From contig DATHBT010000295.1 of assembly GCA_035295985.1 (NCBI GenBank), positions 1 through 30,274 on the forward strand: DNA of 30,274 nucleotides, read 5' to 3'. The DNA comes from JAIVGV01 sp035295985 (GTDB lineage: Bacteria; Acidobacteriota; Blastocatellia; Pyrinomonadales; Pyrinomonadaceae). The notes beneath the pieces were generated by a model, which was not told where the DNA came from, did not search any database, and worked only from the letters and a program-made list of their open reading frames with translations. Shown piece after piece: positions 7,097 through 15,691 of this stretch. Positions within the stretch are counted from its first letter, which is position 1; the number at the start of each line of letters is the position of its first letter. A program made the position numbers and the translations under genes.

Positions 7097-10000
7097 TTGA
7101 AAAGAAATTTGAAGCCCCTCCGGGCGATCCTCGCATGTCTGGTCCTGCTCTCAATGATCGGCGGCGCGCTGCCCGCCGGCTCGGCCCACGCACAGGAGAT
7201 CGAGCAGTTCGACGGCGGCGGCGAGAAGGTGAATGGCCCGCGGGGTAACAGAAGGTTTTATGACGTGCGCGAGCACGACATGGGTAAGGCCCGCGGCAAG
7301 GCCGAGCGCCGCCGCCAGGGCATGGCCCAGAGCCGCCGCGAGCGGCTCTCGAACCGCGGGCAGGAGATGAAAGCCGCCCGCGAGGCCCTCGCCAAGTCGC
7401 ACACCGACCTCGACGTGAAGGTCAACGACGAGTTGGGCGCGCCCGAGGTCGTCGGCGTGAAGAACGGCCGCAAGAACAGGTTCCTGACCGCGCCCTCGTC
7501 GGAGTCGCGCGAGCGGGTGGTGCGCGGCTTTGTCGGCCGCAACGCCGCGCTCTACGGCCTGACGGCGCGCCAGGTCGCGCACCTCAAGAAGGGGGCCGAC
7601 TACACGAACCCCGAGGGCAACCTCTCGTGGCTCGAACTGCGCCAGGAGATCAAGGGCATCCCCGTCTTCCAGGGCGAGCTGCGCGGCATGGTCACGAGGG
7701 ACGGCGAGCTGGCCCGTCTAGTCGGCCGCGTCGTCCCCGGCCTCGAAGACTCCGAGGTCATCGAGGGCGGCAACGTCGAAGTCCCGGCCACGCAGATCAC
7801 GGCGGCGCAGGCCGCCGCCGCCGCCGCGGCCTCGGTCGGCGTCGAACTCGACCCGGCCGGCCTGTCGCTCAAAGAGTCGTCGCCCGACGGCGCCTCGTTC
7901 GTCTTCGAGCGCGGCCCCTTCGACGAGGACATCAAGGTCGAGCTGACCTACTTCCCGGTCGAGGCCGGCGTCGTCGTCCCCGCGTGGTCTATGACGCTGT
8001 GGCAGGAGACGCCCGCCTACTACACGCTGGTTGACGCGTCGGAGGGCGACGTCGTCTGGCAGAAGAACATCACGGACGAGCAGACGCAGGGCGCGACCTA
8101 CAACGTCTACGAGGGCGACAGCCCGGCGCCGCTCTCGCCGTCGCACGCGCTGCCCGGCCAGAACGTGCAGGGCGCGGCCGTCGCGCGCACGAGCGTCACC
8201 ACCGTCCACGAGCACCCGTCGAATAACCTCGGCTGGCTCACAAACGGCGCGACGACGACGACGGGCAATAACGTCGACGCCGGCCTCGACATCGCCTCCC
8301 CGAACGGCATCGACCCGGGCGGCCGCCCCGTCGCCGCCGACCGCAACTTCACCTTCACCTTCAACCCGTCGCCCGGCCTCGCCGGGGCGCTCGGCTCCGC
8401 GAGCCCCTCGGACACCAACTACCGCTGGGGCGCGGTGACGAACATCTTCTTCTGGTCGAACCGCTACCACGACCGCCTCTACGCGCTTGGCTTCACCGAA
8501 GCGGCGCGTAACTTCCAGCATGACAACTTCGGCCGCAACCCCGGCGGCGCGACCGTCAACGCCCGCAACGGCAACGACCGCGTCCTCGCCGAGGCGCAGG
8601 ACTTCTCCGGCACGAACAACGCCAACTTCTCGACGGGCTCGGACGGCAACTCCGGCCGCATGCAGATGTACCTGTGGCCCAACTCGAACCGCGACGGCGA
8701 CTTCGACAACGAGATCGTCATCCACGAGCTGACGCACGGCACCTCGAACCGCCTGCACAACAACGCCGCGGGCCTCGGCACCGCCTACAGCCGCGGCATG
8801 GGCGAGGGCTGGTCCGACTTCTACGCCCGCGCGCTGCTCTCCTCGGCCGACGAGGACGTGGACGGCGTTTACGCGATGGGCGCTTACGCCACATACCTCG
8901 GCAACTCCGCCGCCAACTACACTAACAACTACTACTACGGCATCCGCCGCTTCCCCTACGCCGTCAAGACGAACGTCGGGGCGAACGGCCGGCCGCACAA
9001 CCCGCTGACCTACGCCGACACCAACCCGAACACCATCGACGTGAACGACGGCGCCTTCGCGCGCGGGACATTCGGCGCGGGCGGCCGCGCCGGCGCGCTC
9101 GCCGTCCATAACATCGGCGAAATCTGGGCGATGGCCCTCTTCGAGGTGCGCGCGCTCTACATCAAGCGGCTCGGCTACGAGACGGGCAACCAGCGCATGC
9201 TCCAGCTCGTAACCGACGGCATGAAGGCCGACCCCGTCAACCCCACGCTCATCGACGCGCGCAACTCGCTGCTCGCCGTCGCCGCCGCCAGCTACGGCCC
9301 CGAGGACGTGCAGGACGTTTGGGCGGGCTTCGCCACGCGCGGCATGGGGTACGGTGCGACCTCGCCCACGACGACGAACGCCAACACGAGGGAGTCCTTC
9401 GACAACCCCGTCCCCGGCCTCGGCGCGGTCAGCTATTCGGACGAGTCGTGCAACGCCAACGGCAAGGCCGAGCCTGGCGAAGACCTGACGCTGACCCTGC
9501 CGCTCACCAACCCGCTCGGCGTGACGCTGACGGGCGTGACCGCCACCGTCGGCGGCGAGACGGCTTCTTACGGCGACATCGCGCCGGGCCAGACCGTCGC
9601 GCGTCAGCTCATCTACACCGTCCCCGAGGACTGCACCGACGCGCTCGACATCACGGCCGTCGTCAGCAGCAACCTCGGCCAGCAGACCAAGACCTTCCAA
9701 CTCCAGACCGGCGCCGCGCCCGTCTCCACCTACGCGGAGAGCTTCGACGCGGTGGCCGCGCCCGCGCTCCCGGCCGGCTGGTCGGCGCTCGTCGGCGCGT
9801 CGCAGCCCTCGTCGCCCGTCTGGCGCACCGTCAACACCTCGACGCAGAGCGCGCCGAACGCGGCCAACGTCCCCTTCGCCGCCGTGACCTCGCTCAGCTT
9901 CCTCCAGTCGCCCTTCATCAACGTCACGTCCGACAAGGCGCGGCTGACCTTCCGCCACAGCTACGTCTCGGAGTTCGAGTGGGACGGCGGTATCCTCCAG

Positions 10001-11065
10001 ATCAGCCTCGACGGCGGCACGACCTACCTCGACATCCTCGACTCCGGCGCGGGCGCGCGCTTCATCGAGGGCGGCTACCCCTACACGCTGAAGTCGTCCG
10101 CCGCCCCCGACAACAACACCAACCCGCTCGCCAACCGCGCGGCGTGGACGGGCAACTCGAACGGCTTCATCACGACGACCGTGCAGCTCCCCGCCGCCGC
10201 CGCCGGCAAGCAGGTGCGCTTCCGCTGGATCGCCGGCTCCGACAGCGCCGTCAACGTGACCAACAACGGCTGGACGATTGACAACGTCGCGCTCATCGAG
10301 GGCTACCAGTGCGCGCCGACGAACTGCGCGGCCGAGCTGGCCGTCTCCCAGACGGTCGTGCCGCAGACGGTCGTGACGGGGTCGAACCTGACCTACAACA
10401 TCACCGTCACCAACAACGGCCCGGCCCGCGCCACGGGCGTGTCCGTCACGGACATGATCCCGGTCGGCACCTCCTTCGTCTCGCTCGCGGCCCCCGCCGG
10501 CTGGGCGTCCGCGACCCCGAACGTCGGCCAGGGCGGGAGCGTGGTGCTGACGAAGGCGTCGGTGCCGGCGAACGAGTCGGCCACCTTCACGCTGGTGGTG
10601 AGCGCCGACTGCGGCACGCTCAACGGCACGGCCATCCAGAACACGGCCACGGTCGCCGGCACGCGCCCCGACCCGAACACGAACAACAACTCGTCCACCG
10701 TCTCGGCCACGGCGTCTGACCCGGGGGCCGTCATCAGCGGCGAGTCGGTGGATAAGCCCGTGCTCTGGTCGCCGAACCACCAGATGGTTGACGTGGCCGT
10801 CAACTACAACGTGGCTGACAACTGCGGCAGCGGCACGGTCGCCACCGCGCTCAGCGTCGCCTCGAACGAGCCGATCAACGGCACGGGCGACGGCGACACC
10901 GGCCCCGACTGGGAGGTTGTCAACAACCGTCTCGTCCGCCTCCGCAACGAGCGCGCGGGCAACGGCACGGGCCGCATCTACACGATCACCATCACGGCCA
11001 CGGACGCCACCGGCAACAAGACGGCCAAGACCGTCACCGTCAGCGTCCCGAAGAGCCAGCGGTAA
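7097..11065 (+). CDS. Secreted M36 (fungalysin-type) zinc metalloprotease with C-terminal adhesion-like domains
   Basis: The start is TTG, decided by TAAGGAG at 7081-7087 nine bases upstream. A signal peptide ends near SAHA|QE (residue 32). A propeptide region (to about 300) follows. The peptidase carries HELTH with zinc ligands H543 and H547, catalytic E544, and probable third ligand E570 in GEGWSDFYA. After about residue 770 come a beta-sandwich with NANGKAEPGEDL, a MAM/jelly-roll-like domain (YAESFDAV...), a DUF11 repeat (about 1077-1205, LTYNITVTNNGPARATGVSV) and a C-terminal domain with LWSPNHQMVDV. At 1322 residues it is about twice the size of a plain M36 enzyme because of these appendages, which probably attach it to surfaces or substrates. 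Secreted protein degradation is the inferred role. Confidence 0.93.
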   Translation: MKRNLKPLRAILACLVLLSMIGGALPAGSAHAQEIEQFDGGGEKVNGPRGNRRFYDVREHDMGKARGKAERRRQGMAQSRRERLSNRGQEMKAAREALAKSHTDLDVKVNDELGAPEVVGVKNGRKNRFLTAPSSESRERVVRGFVGRNAALYGLTARQVAHLKKGADYTNPEGNLSWLELRQEIKGIPVFQGELRGMVTRDGELARLVGRVVPGLEDSEVIEGGNVEVPATQITAAQAAAAAAASVGVELDPAGLSLKESSPDGASFVFERGPFDEDIKVELTYFPVEAGVVVPAWSMTLWQETPAYYTLVDASEGDVVWQKNITDEQTQGATYNVYEGDSPAPLSPSHALPGQNVQGAAVARTSVTTVHEHPSNNLGWLTNGATTTTGNNVDAGLDIASPNGIDPGGRPVAADRNFTFTFNPSPGLAGALGSASPSDTNYRWGAVTNIFFWSNRYHDRLYALGFTEAARNFQHDNFGRNPGGATVNARNGNDRVLAEAQDFSGTNNANFSTGSDGNSGRMQMYLWPNSNRDGDFDNEIVIHELTHGTSNRLHNNAAGLGTAYSRGMGEGWSDFYARALLSSADEDVDGVYAMGAYATYLGNSAANYTNNYYYGIRRFPYAVKTNVGANGRPHNPLTYADTNPNTIDVNDGAFARGTFGAGGRAGALAVHNIGEIWAMALFEVRALYIKRLGYETGNQRMLQLVTDGMKADPVNPTLIDARNSLLAVAAASYGPEDVQDVWAGFATRGMGYGATSPTTTNANTRESFDNPVPGLGAVSYSDESCNANGKAEPGEDLTLTLPLTNPLGVTLTGVTATVGGETASYGDIAPGQTVARQLIYTVPEDCTDALDITAVVSSNLGQQTKTFQLQTGAAPVSTYAESFDAVAAPALPAGWSALVGASQPSSPVWRTVNTSTQSAPNAANVPFAAVTSLSFLQSPFINVTSDKARLTFRHSYVSEFEWDGGILQISLDGGTTYLDILDSGAGARFIEGGYPYTLKSSAAPDNNTNPLANRAAWTGNSNGFITTTVQLPAAAAGKQVRFRWIAGSDSAVNVTNNGWTIDNVALIEGYQCAPTNCAAELAVSQTVVPQTVVTGSNLTYNITVTNNGPARATGVSVTDMIPVGTSFVSLAAPAGWASATPNVGQGGSVVLTKASVPANESATFTLVVSADCGTLNGTAIQNTATVAGTRPDPNTNNNSSTVSATASDPGAVISGESVDKPVLWSPNHQMVDVAVNYNVADNCGSGTVATALSVASNEPINGTGDGDTGPDWEVVNNRLVRLRNERAGNGTGRIYTITITATDATGNKTAKTVTVSVPKSQR

Positions 11066-11114
11066 CGACCGGGAAAGCGGCCCCGCCACCCGCGGGCCGC
11101 ACCCCCCATTGACG

Positions 11115-11151
11115 AGCGGCGGCGCAGATTCTCTCTGCGCCGCCGCTTTTT
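11115..11151 (+). terminator. Rho-independent terminator of the M36 protease gene
   Basis: A perfect 14-bp GC-rich stem (11115-11128 with 11134-11147, arm AGCGGCGGCGCAGA) closes a 5-base loop, ttctc, and is followed by a TTTTT tract at 11147-11151. It is 50 bases after the protease stop codon. Confidence 0.92.
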
Positions 11152-11189
11152 CGCGCTCGTAATTCGGCGGTCGGGCTTGCGGCGTGGGC

Positions 11190-11195
11190 TATACT
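11190..11195 (+). promoter_or_regulatory. -10 element for a possibly leaderless gene
   Basis: TATACT (5 of 6 to TATAAT) ends 8 bases before ATG 11204. Transcription would start at or very near the start codon. No -35 hexamer is visible at 16-18 bases, and there is no Shine-Dalgarno. Confidence 0.4.
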
Positions 11196-11203
11196 GTCGG
11201 CCG

Positions 11204-11653
11204 ATGAGACTCGGAAGACGCACTCTGATCGTCGGGCTGATCGTGGCGGTCGCGCTCTGCTCGTCGCTCGTGCTCGCTTCGGCTTTCGTGAAAACGTCCC
11301 GGACGCAAGGCCGGGCGGAGGTGAAAGTGGGCGAAGAGTTCAAACTCGGCGTCGGGCGCTCGGCCGCTTTGAAAGGCGGGGGGTTGGAGGTCGAGTTCGT
11401 CTCCGTCGTCGAAGACTCGCGCTGCCCGCGGGGCGCGGAATGCATCTGGGAGGGGAACGCGCGTATCAGTCTCAGGCTGAAAAGGCCGAGGGAATCGCCC
11501 GCCGAGATCGAGCTGAACACCAACCTCGAGCCGCAACGCTCTTCCTGCCTCGGCTACGAGGTGCGCCTGATCGGCCTGTCACCCTACCCTGTGGCGAACG
11601 AGGCCCTCGATAAAAAGCGGTATGTCGCCGCGCTGGAGGTTCGCAAGCTCTGA
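11204..11653 (+). CDS. Small exported cysteine-containing protein of unknown function
   Basis: The 149-residue protein begins with a positively charged N-terminus and a hydrophobic stretch (residues 8-27), a signal peptide or anchor. The mature part is predicted beta-rich: VGEEFKLGVGRSAALKGGGLEVEFVSVVEDSRCPRGAECIWEG in sequence order (described in parts), with Cys74, Cys80 and Cys115 able to form disulfides outside the cytoplasm. The SRCP(x)4C(I)WEGNA pattern is one I recall from uncharacterised short exported proteins of Bacteroidetes and Acidobacteria; no biochemical role is known to me. ATG 11204 is preferred to TTG 11177, which would precede the -10 element. It stands alone between a terminator and the next promoter. 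Confidence 0.8.
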   Translation: MRLGRRTLIVGLIVAVALCSSLVLASAFVKTSRTQGRAEVKVGEEFKLGVGRSAALKGGGLEVEFVSVVEDSRCPRGAECIWEGNARISLRLKRPRESPAEIELNTNLEPQRSSCLGYEVRLIGLSPYPVANEALDKKRYVAALEVRKL

Positions 11654-11743
11654 GGCCCGCGCGATTTTCCTCGGTAGCTTCACCCGCCGGCCGTGAAAGG
11701 TGCGGGCCGCGTCACGCGTCGTAAAGCCGGCCGCGCGCCGACG

Positions 11744-11772
11744 TTGCCACGGCGAGGCCGGGGCATTAGAAT
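11744..11772 (+). promoter_or_regulatory. Sigma70-like promoter of the WD40-caspase gene
   Basis: TTGCCA (11744-11749) and TAGAAT (11767-11772) are separated by exactly 17 bases; each matches 5 of 6 or close to it. Transcription would begin near 11779, which leaves only about nine bases before TTG 11788 and supports ATG 11830 as the true start. Confidence 0.55.
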
Positions 11773-11829
11773 CTGGCGTCGCCGATTTTGGCGCACGCCC
11801 CGAAGCCGCAGCCCGCCGGAACACCGAAT

Positions 11830-14800
11830 ATGAAAACTCATCCCCCCGCCCCTTCGCGCAGACCCCTGCAATCGTCCACAACTTCGAACAGGACTCCGCC
11901 GCCGCGGCGACTGCTCGTCGTCTCGCTCGCCTGCGCGGCGCTCATCGCGTCGGCCGGCGCGGGCGCGGGCGCGTGGCAGCAGCAGCAGGAGCGCGGCATC
12001 GTCGTCGGAGGGCCGGCGAAAGATCAGGCGCAGGCCGCGAAGAAGGCGCAGCTCGAATCCCTGCGGCCCGAGCTGGTCGTGCAGACGGGCCACACCCTGA
12101 GGGCAGACGGCATCGCCTTCTCGCCCGATGGCCGTCTCATCGCCACGGCGGGTCACGACTCGCTCGTGAAGCTGTGGGACGCGGCGACCGCGCGGGAGCT
12201 TCGCAGCCTCGCGCACACGGCGCAGACCTCGGCCGTCGCCTTCTCGCCCGACGGCGCGCGCGTCGCGGCGGGGGCGTTCGACGGCTTCGTCAAAGTCTGG
12301 GACACGACGACGGGGTGCGAGCTGCAATCGTTCCGCGAGCCGACGGCGGCGAAGGAGTCCGACCGCAAGATCAACGCGCTGGCCTTCTCGCCCGACGGCC
12401 GACTCGTCGCGGCGGCGACGAACGACGGCGCGGTACGCCTCTGGGACGCGCAGGCCGCGACTCTATCGCACACGCTCGCGGGCCACGCGCGGCCGGCATC
12501 GTCGGTCACCTTCTCGGCAGACGGCCGACACGTCGCGGCGGGCGCGCGCGACGGCGCGATCAGGGTTTGGGAGGCGGTGACGGGGAAGGAAGTTGCGACG
12601 CTCGCCGGCCACACGAAAGCAGTCACCTCTGTCGCCTTCGGCCACGACTCGAAGTGGCTGGCTTCGGGGAGCGCGGATCGCGCGGTCAAGGTCTGGGACG
12701 TGGGCGGCGGGAAAGAGCTGCGAACGCTCAGCGGTCACACGGGCGACGTTCTGACCGTCGCCTTCTCGGCCGACGGCAAGCAGATCTTTTCGGCGGCGTC
12801 CGACCGCCGCAGCGTGAGGGTGTGGGACGCAGGCAGTGGGCGCGAGCTGAGCAAGCAGGAAGACCCCGCGGCCGAGCAGGCGCTCGTCGCCGCGGCGTTC
12901 AGCCCCGACCGGCGCGTGTTGGCTTCGAGCATCGGCGACAAGAGCGTCGTGCTGCGCGCACTCGGTCAGTCGAGCGGCGCGCGCACGCTCCAGACGCGCG
13001 CGGGCGGCGTCTATGCGGCGGCGTTCAGCCCCGACGGCAAGTGGTTCGCGTCGGGCGGCAAGGACAACGCGGTCAAGCTGTGGGAGGCCGCGACAGGGCG
13101 CGAGATCGGGAGCACGGACGCGCGCATGGGCTGGGTGACGGCCGTCGTCTTCTCGCCCGACAGCCGGCTCCTGGTGGCGGGCGGACTCGACGGCGGCATC
13201 AAGGTCTGGGACATAGAGGGCGCGCGCGAACTCTACAGCCTCGAAGGACACAGGCAGAAGGACAACCCGCTGCTGACGCCCTCGGTCAACGCGCTCGCGT
13301 TTAACTCCAACGGCGATCTGGCGTCGGCCGGCAACGACGGTCAGGTCAAAGTCTGGGATTTGAAGACGGGCGCGCTCGCCCGCGCTTTTCCGGGGCACGC
13401 GGCCGAAGTCCACGGCCTCGCCTACAGCCCCGACAGCAGGTGGCTCGCCTCCGGCTCCTCGGACAAGACGGTCAGACTCTGGGACGCTTCGACCGGCTCG
13501 GCGGCGAAAACCTTGAGCGGTCACGCTGAGGCGGTTCACTCCGTCGCCTTCAGCCCCGACGGTAAGCTGATCGCGTCGGCCGGCAGAGACAGGGCGATCA
13601 AAATCTGGGACGCCGCGGCCGGCAGTGAGACCGCCGCCGTCGCGGGGCGCGACGCCTTCTCGCTCGTCGCCTTCACGCCCGACGGCGCGCGACTCGTCGC
13701 GGGCAGTGCGTCTGGCCGCGTGAGTGTCTTTGAAGTCGCGTCGCGCCGCGAGCTTTACGCGCGCGAGACGCACACGGGCCGCATCAACGGCGCGGCCTTC
13801 GCGCCGGGCGGGCGCTGGCTCGCGACGGCGAGCGAGGACGGGAGCGTCAGGCTGTGGGACGCCGCTTCGGGCGAACTCGCCGCCACGCTCGTCTCGCTCT
13901 TCGAGACGGGCGACTGGCTCGTCGTCGCGCCTGACGGGTTGTTCGACGGCTCGCCAGAGGCGTGGGATCAGATACTGTGGCGCTTCGAGAACCGCACGAC
14001 CTACGTCCGCCCCGTCGAGGTCTTCTTCAACGAGTTCTACCATCCGGGGCTGCTCGCCGAAATCCTCGCGGGCAAGCGCCCCAAGGCCGAGCGCGACATC
14101 ACGCTTCGCGACCGCCGCCAGCCGCGCGTGAGGCTCTCGGCCGGCGGCGCGCAGCCGGCTTCGTCGGCCGCGGCTGCATCGTCGGCGCACCACGCCAGCT
14201 CGCGCGAGGTCGCGGTGCGCGTCGAGGTCGAGGAGGAGTCGGGCGGCGCTACTCAGGCGGCGGGCGGCGGGGCGCGCGACGTGCGCCTGTTTCGCAACGG
14301 GCTGCTCGTGAAGGTCTGGCGCGGCGACGTGCTCGCGGGCGCTGTCGAGGGCTGCAAGCAGACGGGCCGGGGCGCGGCGGTCTGCGAGGCGACGGTGCCG
14401 GTCGTCGCGGGCGCGAACGAACTGAAGGCCTACGCCTTCAACCGCGACAACGTCAAGAGCGCGGACTCGGAGCTGACCGTCAACGGGGCGGAGTCCCTGC
14501 GGCGGCGCGGGACGGCATACATCCTCGCGGTCGGCGTCAACGAGTACGCCAACAAGAAATTCAACCTGAAGTTCGCGCGCGCGGACGCAGACGCCTTCGG
14601 CGAGGAGGTGAGCCGGGCGCAGAATAAGGTCGAGGCCTACGCCGCCATCGAGGTCGTCCCGCTCCACGACGGCGAGGCGACGAAGCTCAACATCCTGACC
14701 GCGCTCGCGCGCTTCTCCGGCGGGGCCGAGCCGCTCCCCGCAGGCGCGCCGCCCGCGCTCGCGCGCCTCAAGCCCGCGCAGCCCGAAGACACCGTCTTCG

Positions 14801-15462
14801 TCTATTTCGCGGGCCACGGCGTGGCGCGCCGCCAGTCGTTCTACATGATCCCGCACGACATGGGCTACGGCGAAGACTACTCCGGCCCGGAGGAGGAGCG
14901 CTACGGGCTGCTCACGTCGCACAGCATCTCGGATCGCGAACTCGAAGCCGCCCTGGAGCGCGTTGACGCCGCGCAGATCGTGCTCGTCTTAGACGCCTGC
15001 AACTCCGGCCAAGCGCTCGAAGCCGAGGAGAAGCGGCGCGGGCCGATGAACGCGAAGGGGCTGGCGCAGTTGGCCTACGAGAAGGGCATCTTCATCCTGA
15101 CGGCCGCGCAGAGCTTCCAGGCGGCGAAGGAGGTCAACCGGCTCGGCCACGGGCTGCTCACGCACGCGCTCGTCGTGCAGGGCCTCAAAGGCGGCGAGGC
15201 CGACGCCAAGCCGCGCGACGGACAGATCGTGATGGGCGAGTGGTTGGATTATGCGACCGACCGCGTGCCGCGCATGCAGGTCGAGGAGCTGAAGCGCAAC
15301 ACGCGCGGGCTGGGCGGCGCGCTCTCGGCCACGCAGCAGCGCCAGCCCGCGGACGACGCCAACCTCCAGCGGCCCCGGGTCTTCTACCGGCGCGAGCTGG
15401 CCGCGCGCCCGCTCATCGTCACGCGCTTCGGCGGGCAGCCGGGCGCGCAGCGCAACCCCTGA
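11830..15462 (+). CDS. Exported double WD40-propeller caspase-family protease
   Basis: The 1210-residue protein has an N-terminal hydrophobic segment (about residues 28-48) after a basic stretch, so it is probably exported or membrane-anchored. I count 14 WD40 repeats (residues about 83-687; motifs FSPDGRLIATAG, VKLWDAATG), enough for two seven-bladed propellers. A conserved connector follows (GDWLVVAPDGLFDGSPEAWD), then an Ig-like beta domain (about 757-887). The caspase/peptidase C14 domain (about 896-1144) has the catalytic His996 in YFAGHG and Cys1057 in VLDACNSGQ, so it should be active. WD40-caspase fusions are known in cyanobacteria and other multicellular or complex bacteria; substrates are mostly unknown. 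Proteolysis triggered by propeller-bound partners is inference. No adjacent partner gene is evident. Confidence 0.93.
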   Translation: MKTHPPAPSRRPLQSSTTSNRTPPPRRLLVVSLACAALIASAGAGAGAWQQQQERGIVVGGPAKDQAQAAKKAQLESLRPELVVQTGHTLRADGIAFSPDGRLIATAGHDSLVKLWDAATARELRSLAHTAQTSAVAFSPDGARVAAGAFDGFVKVWDTTTGCELQSFREPTAAKESDRKINALAFSPDGRLVAAATNDGAVRLWDAQAATLSHTLAGHARPASSVTFSADGRHVAAGARDGAIRVWEAVTGKEVATLAGHTKAVTSVAFGHDSKWLASGSADRAVKVWDVGGGKELRTLSGHTGDVLTVAFSADGKQIFSAASDRRSVRVWDAGSGRELSKQEDPAAEQALVAAAFSPDRRVLASSIGDKSVVLRALGQSSGARTLQTRAGGVYAAAFSPDGKWFASGGKDNAVKLWEAATGREIGSTDARMGWVTAVVFSPDSRLLVAGGLDGGIKVWDIEGARELYSLEGHRQKDNPLLTPSVNALAFNSNGDLASAGNDGQVKVWDLKTGALARAFPGHAAEVHGLAYSPDSRWLASGSSDKTVRLWDASTGSAAKTLSGHAEAVHSVAFSPDGKLIASAGRDRAIKIWDAAAGSETAAVAGRDAFSLVAFTPDGARLVAGSASGRVSVFEVASRRELYARETHTGRINGAAFAPGGRWLATASEDGSVRLWDAASGELAATLVSLFETGDWLVVAPDGLFDGSPEAWDQILWRFENRTTYVRPVEVFFNEFYHPGLLAEILAGKRPKAERDITLRDRRQPRVRLSAGGAQPASSAAAASSAHHASSREVAVRVEVEEESGGATQAAGGGARDVRLFRNGLLVKVWRGDVLAGAVEGCKQTGRGAAVCEATVPVVAGANELKAYAFNRDNVKSADSELTVNGAESLRRRGTAYILAVGVNEYANKKFNLKFARADADAFGEEVSRAQNKVEAYAAIEVVPLHDGEATKLNILTALARFSGGAEPLPAGAPPALARLKPAQPEDTVFVYFAGHGVARRQSFYMIPHDMGYGEDYSGPEEERYGLLTSHSISDRELEAALERVDAAQIVLVLDACNSGQALEAEEKRRGPMNAKGLAQLAYEKGIFILTAAQSFQAAKEVNRLGHGLLTHALVVQGLKGGEADAKPRDGQIVMGEWLDYATDRVPRMQVEELKRNTRGLGGALSATQQRQPADDANLQRPRVFYRRELAARPLIVTRFGGQPGAQRNP

Positions 15463-15470
15463 GCAAATAA

Positions 15471-15676
15471 GCCCCGTAGGGGCGCGATACAATAGCGGGG
15501 GGCAACGCCCCCGGAAAGTGCCGCCAAATAAGGTGAAGCCCCGGAGGGGCGGAATAAATTCTCGTGATTTATTCCGCCCCTCCGGGGCTTCACACTTTTG
15601 TTTACGACTGATCCGGGGGCGTCGCTCGCTCCGCTCGCTTGCCCCCGGCTATTGTCTGCCGCCCCTGCGGGGCTGA
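15471..15676. repeat. Composite inverted-repeat element (REP/MITE-like) between convergent genes
   Basis: The centre is a perfect 27-bp stem (15533-15559 with 15567-15593, core GTGAAGCCCCGGAGGGGCGG) with the 7-base loop tctcgtg. The flanks form a second, imperfect inverted repeat: GCCCCGTAGGGGC...ACAATAGC...GGGGGCAACG on the left and its counterpart CCGGGGGCG...GCTATTGTCTGCC...GCCCCTGCGGGGC on the right. The right arm contains an extra run of GCTCGCTCCGCTCGC. It codes for nothing and has no transposase. It resembles the short GC-rich repeats scattered in many large bacterial genomes and probably also ends transcription of both neighbours. Confidence 0.8.
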
Positions 15677-15691
15677 CTCGGAAGCGCCTCG

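Noticed and set aside
7718..11089. 1123-codon open frame on the minus strand inside the M36 protease gene
   Set aside because: It is an antisense shadow of a high-GC gene: Arg/Ala/Val/Gly-rich low-complexity translation with no domain, while the plus strand has HELTH and a signal peptide.
12463..14922. 819-codon minus-strand frame inside the WD40-caspase gene
   Set aside because: Its periodicity is the complement of the WD40 repeats; no start signal or domain.
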